A stretch of 16,691 bases of DNA from Zeimonas sp964481165 (GTDB lineage: Bacteria; Pseudomonadota; Gammaproteobacteria; Burkholderiales; Burkholderiaceae_E), in the NCBI GenBank assembly GCA_964481165.1, contig CAYZYC010000057.1, forward strand, positions 1 through 16,691, given 5' to 3'. The notes beneath the pieces were generated by a model, which had not been told where the DNA came from, ran no database searches, and saw nothing but the letters and a program-made list of their open reading frames with translations. Both the position numbers and the translations under genes were made by a program. Positions 14,869-16,691 of the stretch are shown here, piece after piece (the first letter of the stretch is position 1; the number at the start of each line of letters is the position of its first letter).

Positions 14869-15063
14869 AGCAAAGCCGCCGTCGTCCGCCGGGCCCGCGA
14901 CGAGCGCGCCGCGGTTGCCCGCCGCAACGGGCCCACCGGTTGCTGGCACCCGTCGCCGCGCGAAGCGCACCTGCCCGGCTTCGTTATCGAATCGTTATCG
15001 ATGCGAGATGCTGCGGTAAGACCCGATCGGCACACTCGGTAGCGAAACAACGGAGATTCGACG
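14869..15063. promoter_or_regulatory. Divergent regulatory region between response regulator and ECF sigma genes
   Basis: 195 bp. It holds the tandem repeat at 14981-15001 and, nearer the response regulator, two GGGCCC hexamers (14891-14896, 14929-14934) that could pair around a smaller GTTGC/GCAAC hairpin (14914-14918 with 14924-14928) in the regulator's leader RNA. The sigma gene has a ribosome binding site GGAG at 15052-15055, 8 bases before its ATG. No GGAAC-type ECF -35 element was found, so self-activation by the sigma factor is not supported. Promoter positions are not assignable by eye. Confidence 0.5.
14981..15001. repeat. Tandem 10-bp direct repeat, 11-bp period (candidate response-regulator box)
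   Basis: TCGTTATCGA occurs at 14981-14990 and again at 14992-15001, identical, with one base between. An 11-bp period places both copies on the same face of the helix, as in the direct-repeat sites bound by OmpR/PhoB-family dimers. It lies 113 bp upstream of the response regulator start and 63 bp upstream of the sigma gene start. It is AT-richer than its surroundings. Binding is inferred. Confidence 0.55.
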
Positions 15064-15654
15064 ATGATCGTTGTGCCTGCCGCGCGCGCGACCCCCCCGC
15101 CGCCCGATCCGGCGGTCGCGCTGGCCACTCCGGCCGACCTGGTGCTGCACCGCAGCGCGATGCTGCGTTTCGCCCGTCGTCGCATCCGCGACGAAGATCT
15201 CGCCGAAGATGCCGTGCAGGACGCGCTCACCGCAGCGCTCGCGAACCGTTCGTCGTTCCAGGGCCAGTCGGCCTTGCGCACGTGGCTGATCGGAATCCTC
15301 AACCACAAGATCCAGGACACTTTCCGCCGGGAAGGGCGCTACGTGCAGATCCGCGACGGCGCATCGAACGAGGAGAACGTCTCCGACGCGCTCGACCGGC
15401 TCGCGCTGGCGCAGTTGACGCACGGCGACGACCCGGCAACGCGCGTGGCCAACACGCGGCTCGCCGAGGCACTGCTGGCGGAGATCGACGCGCTCGCTCC
15501 GACCTTGCGCGACGTGTTCGTCATGCAGGTGCTCGACGGGCTCGAAACCGCGGAGGTGTGCCGCCGGCTCGGAATCACCGAAGCGAACTGCTGGGTCCGG
15601 CTGCACCGCGCGCGTCGGCGCCTGGCCGAACGGATGCGCGATCACCTGGCCTGA
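15064..15654 (+). CDS. ECF-type sigma-70 family RNA polymerase sigma factor
   Basis: 196 residues. A Pro/Ala-rich N-terminal tail (1-22) precedes region sigma2 (about 27-92), with EDLAEDAVQDALTAALAN (45-61 region), SALRTWLIGILNHKIQDTFR (69-88) and then RREGRYV. A variable linker (about 93-130) leads to region sigma4 (about 133-190), with LAPTLRDVFVMQVLDGLETA (144-163) and the helix-turn-helix VCRRLGITEANCWVRLHRAR. Regions sigma1.1 and sigma3 are absent, as in ECF (group 4) factors that switch RNA polymerase to stress or envelope genes. GGAG 8 bases upstream supports the start. ECF genes of this shape are commonly followed by a small zinc-finger anti-sigma gene; none is present here. It is divergent from a two-component system, which may control it. 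Confidence 0.93.
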   Translation: MIVVPAARATPPPPDPAVALATPADLVLHRSAMLRFARRRIRDEDLAEDAVQDALTAALANRSSFQGQSALRTWLIGILNHKIQDTFRREGRYVQIRDGASNEENVSDALDRLALAQLTHGDDPATRVANTRLAEALLAEIDALAPTLRDVFVMQVLDGLETAEVCRRLGITEANCWVRLHRARRRLAERMRDHLA

Positions 15655-15712
15655 AAAGGGCAGTGACCCCGGTGCCCCGGCGGTTGCCACGGCGCCGAAC
15701 GCGCAAAACCGC

Positions 15713-15718
15713 TATCGT
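15713..15718 (+). promoter_or_regulatory. Possible -10 element giving a leaderless transcript
   Basis: TATCGT lies so that a start of transcription 7 bases downstream would fall on the A of the ATG at 15725. No -35 hexamer at normal spacing was found (TTGCCA at 15684-15689 is 23 bases away, too far). Confidence 0.3.
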
Positions 15719-15724
15719 GGCGGA

Positions 15725-15949
15725 ATGAATTCCGCGACTTCCCATCCGGCGACTTCCCGGTCGCTCGCGATCGCCGAGGCGGTTCGCGAGGCGTGCCGGC
15801 TCGCCGTCGCCGAAGCCTGGGAGGATGCCGGCGTGCAGGGCCTGTGCGTCGAAGGACGCTGCGAGGTCGCCATCGGCGCGATCGAACGGCTCGACCTCGG
15901 CGCGATCGTCGAACGGGCGCTGGGCGCCGATCCGCTGCGCGAGGGCTGA
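15725..15949 (+). CDS. Small conserved-looking protein of unknown function
   Basis: 74 residues, acidic and mostly helical in appearance: AEAVREACRLAVAEAWEDAG, a short GLCVEGRCEVAIGAIERLDL segment, then a C-terminal helix. I do not know its function. The pattern (a helix with a conserved Cys, a G-L-C-x-E-G-R turn, an A-I-x-x-L-D-L helix) resembles short unnamed proteins I recall near argF in Burkholderiales, so I take it as a real gene; codon choice fits its neighbours. There is no signal peptide, no membrane segment and no zinc-finger anti-sigma motif (no HxxxCxxC), so it is unlikely to be the regulator of the sigma factor 70 bp upstream. Its stop lies one base from the argF stop, tail-to-tail. 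No good ribosome binding site was seen. Confidence 0.65.
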   Translation: MNSATSHPATSRSLAIAEAVREACRLAVAEAWEDAGVQGLCVEGRCEVAIGAIERLDLGAIVERALGADPLREG

Positions 15950-15956
15950 CTCAGCC
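15944..15956. other. Small inverted repeat across the convergent stops
   Basis: GGCTG-ACT-CAGCC, a 5-bp stem with 3-base loop covering both the small gene's stop and the argF stop. There is no T-tract. It may mark the convergent transcript ends but is short. Confidence 0.3.
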
Positions 15957-16691
15957 GGACAGGCGCCCGAGCATCAGGTACTCGATCAGCGCCTTCTGCG
16001 CATGCAACCGGTTCTCGGCCTCGTCCCAGACCACCGACTGCGGGCCGTCGATCACCTCGGCGTCGACTTCTTCTCCGCGGTGCGCCGGCAGGCAGTGCAT
16101 GAACAGCGCCTCCGGATGCGCAACCCGCATCATCTCGGCGTCGACGCGCCAGTCGGCGAACGCGCGCCGGCGTTCGTCGTTCTCCGCCTCGAAGCCCATG
16201 CTGGTCCAGACGTCGGTCGTGACCAGGTCGGCGCCGGCGCAGGCCTGCATCGGATCGGCGAACTGCCGCACGCGCCCGCCGAAGATCCCGGCGCGTTCGG
16301 GCTCGATCTCGTATCCCGGCGGCGTCGACACGTGCACGTCGAAATCGAGCAGTTCGGCCGCCTGCAGCCACGTGTTGCAGACGTTGTTCGAGTCGCCGAT
16401 CCAGGCAACGGTCCTGCCGGCGATCGGCCCTCGGTGCTCGATGAACGTGTAGATGTCGGCGAGGATCTGGCAGGGGTGGTACTCGTTGGTCAGTCCGTTG
16501 ATCACCGGCACGCGTGAATTCGCCGCGAAACGCTCGACGATGTCCTGCTCGAAGGTGCGGATCATCACGATGTCGCAGATGCGCGAGATGACCTGCGCGG
16601 CGTCCTCGACCGGTTCGCCGCGGCCGAGCTGCGAATCGCGCGTATTCAGGTAGATCGCCGCGCCGCCGAGCTGCTGCATCCCGGCCTCGAA
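15951..16691 (-). CDS. argF: Ornithine carbamoyltransferase, partial (5' end beyond window)
   Basis: 246 residues are visible, running without a stop to the window edge; the reading frame continues past the Met at 16679 (FEAG precedes it), so that Met is internal. About 60 N-terminal residues, including the carbamoyl-phosphate STRTR motif, lie outside. Visible marks are NTRDSQLGRGEPVED, HPCQ (16467-16478; carbamoyl-phosphate binding), GDSNNVCNTW (ornithine side), TDVWTSMG and HCLPAHRGEEV with the active-site Cys (HCLP at 16086-16097). It transfers the carbamoyl group to ornithine to form citrulline, which ArgG in this window then uses. The biosynthetic enzyme is more likely than catabolic ArcB given argG nearby and no arcA or arcC in view. 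Confidence 0.95.
   Translation of the reverse strand, partial: FEAGMQQLGGAAIYLNTRDSQLGRGEPVEDAAQVISRICDIVMIRTFEQDIVERFAANSRVPVINGLTNEYHPCQILADIYTFIEHRGPIAGRTVAWIGDSNNVCNTWLQAAELLDFDVHVSTPPGYEIEPERAGIFGGRVRQFADPMQACAGADLVTTDVWTSMGFEAENDERRRAFADWRVDAEMMRVAHPEALFMHCLPAHRGEEVDAEVIDGPQSVVWDEAENRLHAQKALIEYLMLGRLSG

Noticed and set aside
14981..15001. DnaA boxes or a replication origin at the TTATCGA repeats
   Set aside because: The DnaA consensus TTATCCACA is not matched, and no cluster of boxes, AT-rich unwinding region or dnaA gene is present.
15725..15949. Anti-sigma factor for the ECF gene
   Set aside because: No HxxxCxxC zinc motif and no membrane helix; its three cysteines are not in a recognised arrangement.

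Overview
This is a GC-rich (by eye about two-thirds G+C), densely coded chromosomal stretch from a betaproteobacterium, most probably of the order Burkholderiales. The grounds are gene content and order recalled from that group (a Rieske oxygenase gene divergent from xseB-ispA-dxs, FolE2 as GTP cyclohydrolase, yajQ and uup near argG, argF close by), the codon bias and the style of the proteins. Species cannot be named. No rRNA, tRNA, CRISPR, insertion sequence, integrase or phage gene was seen. No gene-free stretch exceeds 300 bases; the largest gaps are two divergent promoter regions of about 195 bp each.

Left block (1-5435): a Rieske non-haem iron oxygenase gene on the minus strand faces away from a plus-strand row xseB - ispA - dxs - folE2. 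The xseB stop overlaps the ispA start, and dxs begins 9 bp after ispA. Dxs makes the first isoprenoid intermediate (DXP), IspA makes farnesyl diphosphate, XseB is the small subunit of exonuclease VII, and FolE2 begins folate (and possibly other pterin) synthesis from GTP.

Middle block (5449-12624, all minus strand; transcription runs from high to low coordinates): argG - uup; then yajQ - MFS transporter - NYN/LOTUS protein; then ahpC - ahpD. The peroxiredoxin pair has its own promoter region with a perfect 7-1-7 palindrome resembling a Fur-family operator. It ends tail-to-tail with folE2 at a strong hairpin.

Right block (12686-16691): an OmpR-type response regulator and a membrane histidine kinase (minus strand, stop/start overlap) lie upstream of argG. 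They diverge from an ECF sigma factor gene (plus strand) across a region holding a 10-bp direct repeat with an 11-bp period. A small unknown gene follows, and then argF (minus strand) runs off the right edge. argF and argG are therefore separated by a regulatory cluster of about 3.3 kb.

Most of the window is housekeeping core genome. The parts most worth a second look are the response regulator / ECF sigma divergon with its tandem repeat and no visible anti-sigma gene, the nested palindromes in front of ahpCD, the orphan Rieske oxygenase attached to the isoprenoid genes, and the possibly leaderless 74-residue gene next to argF. I found no clearly undescribed multi-gene system.
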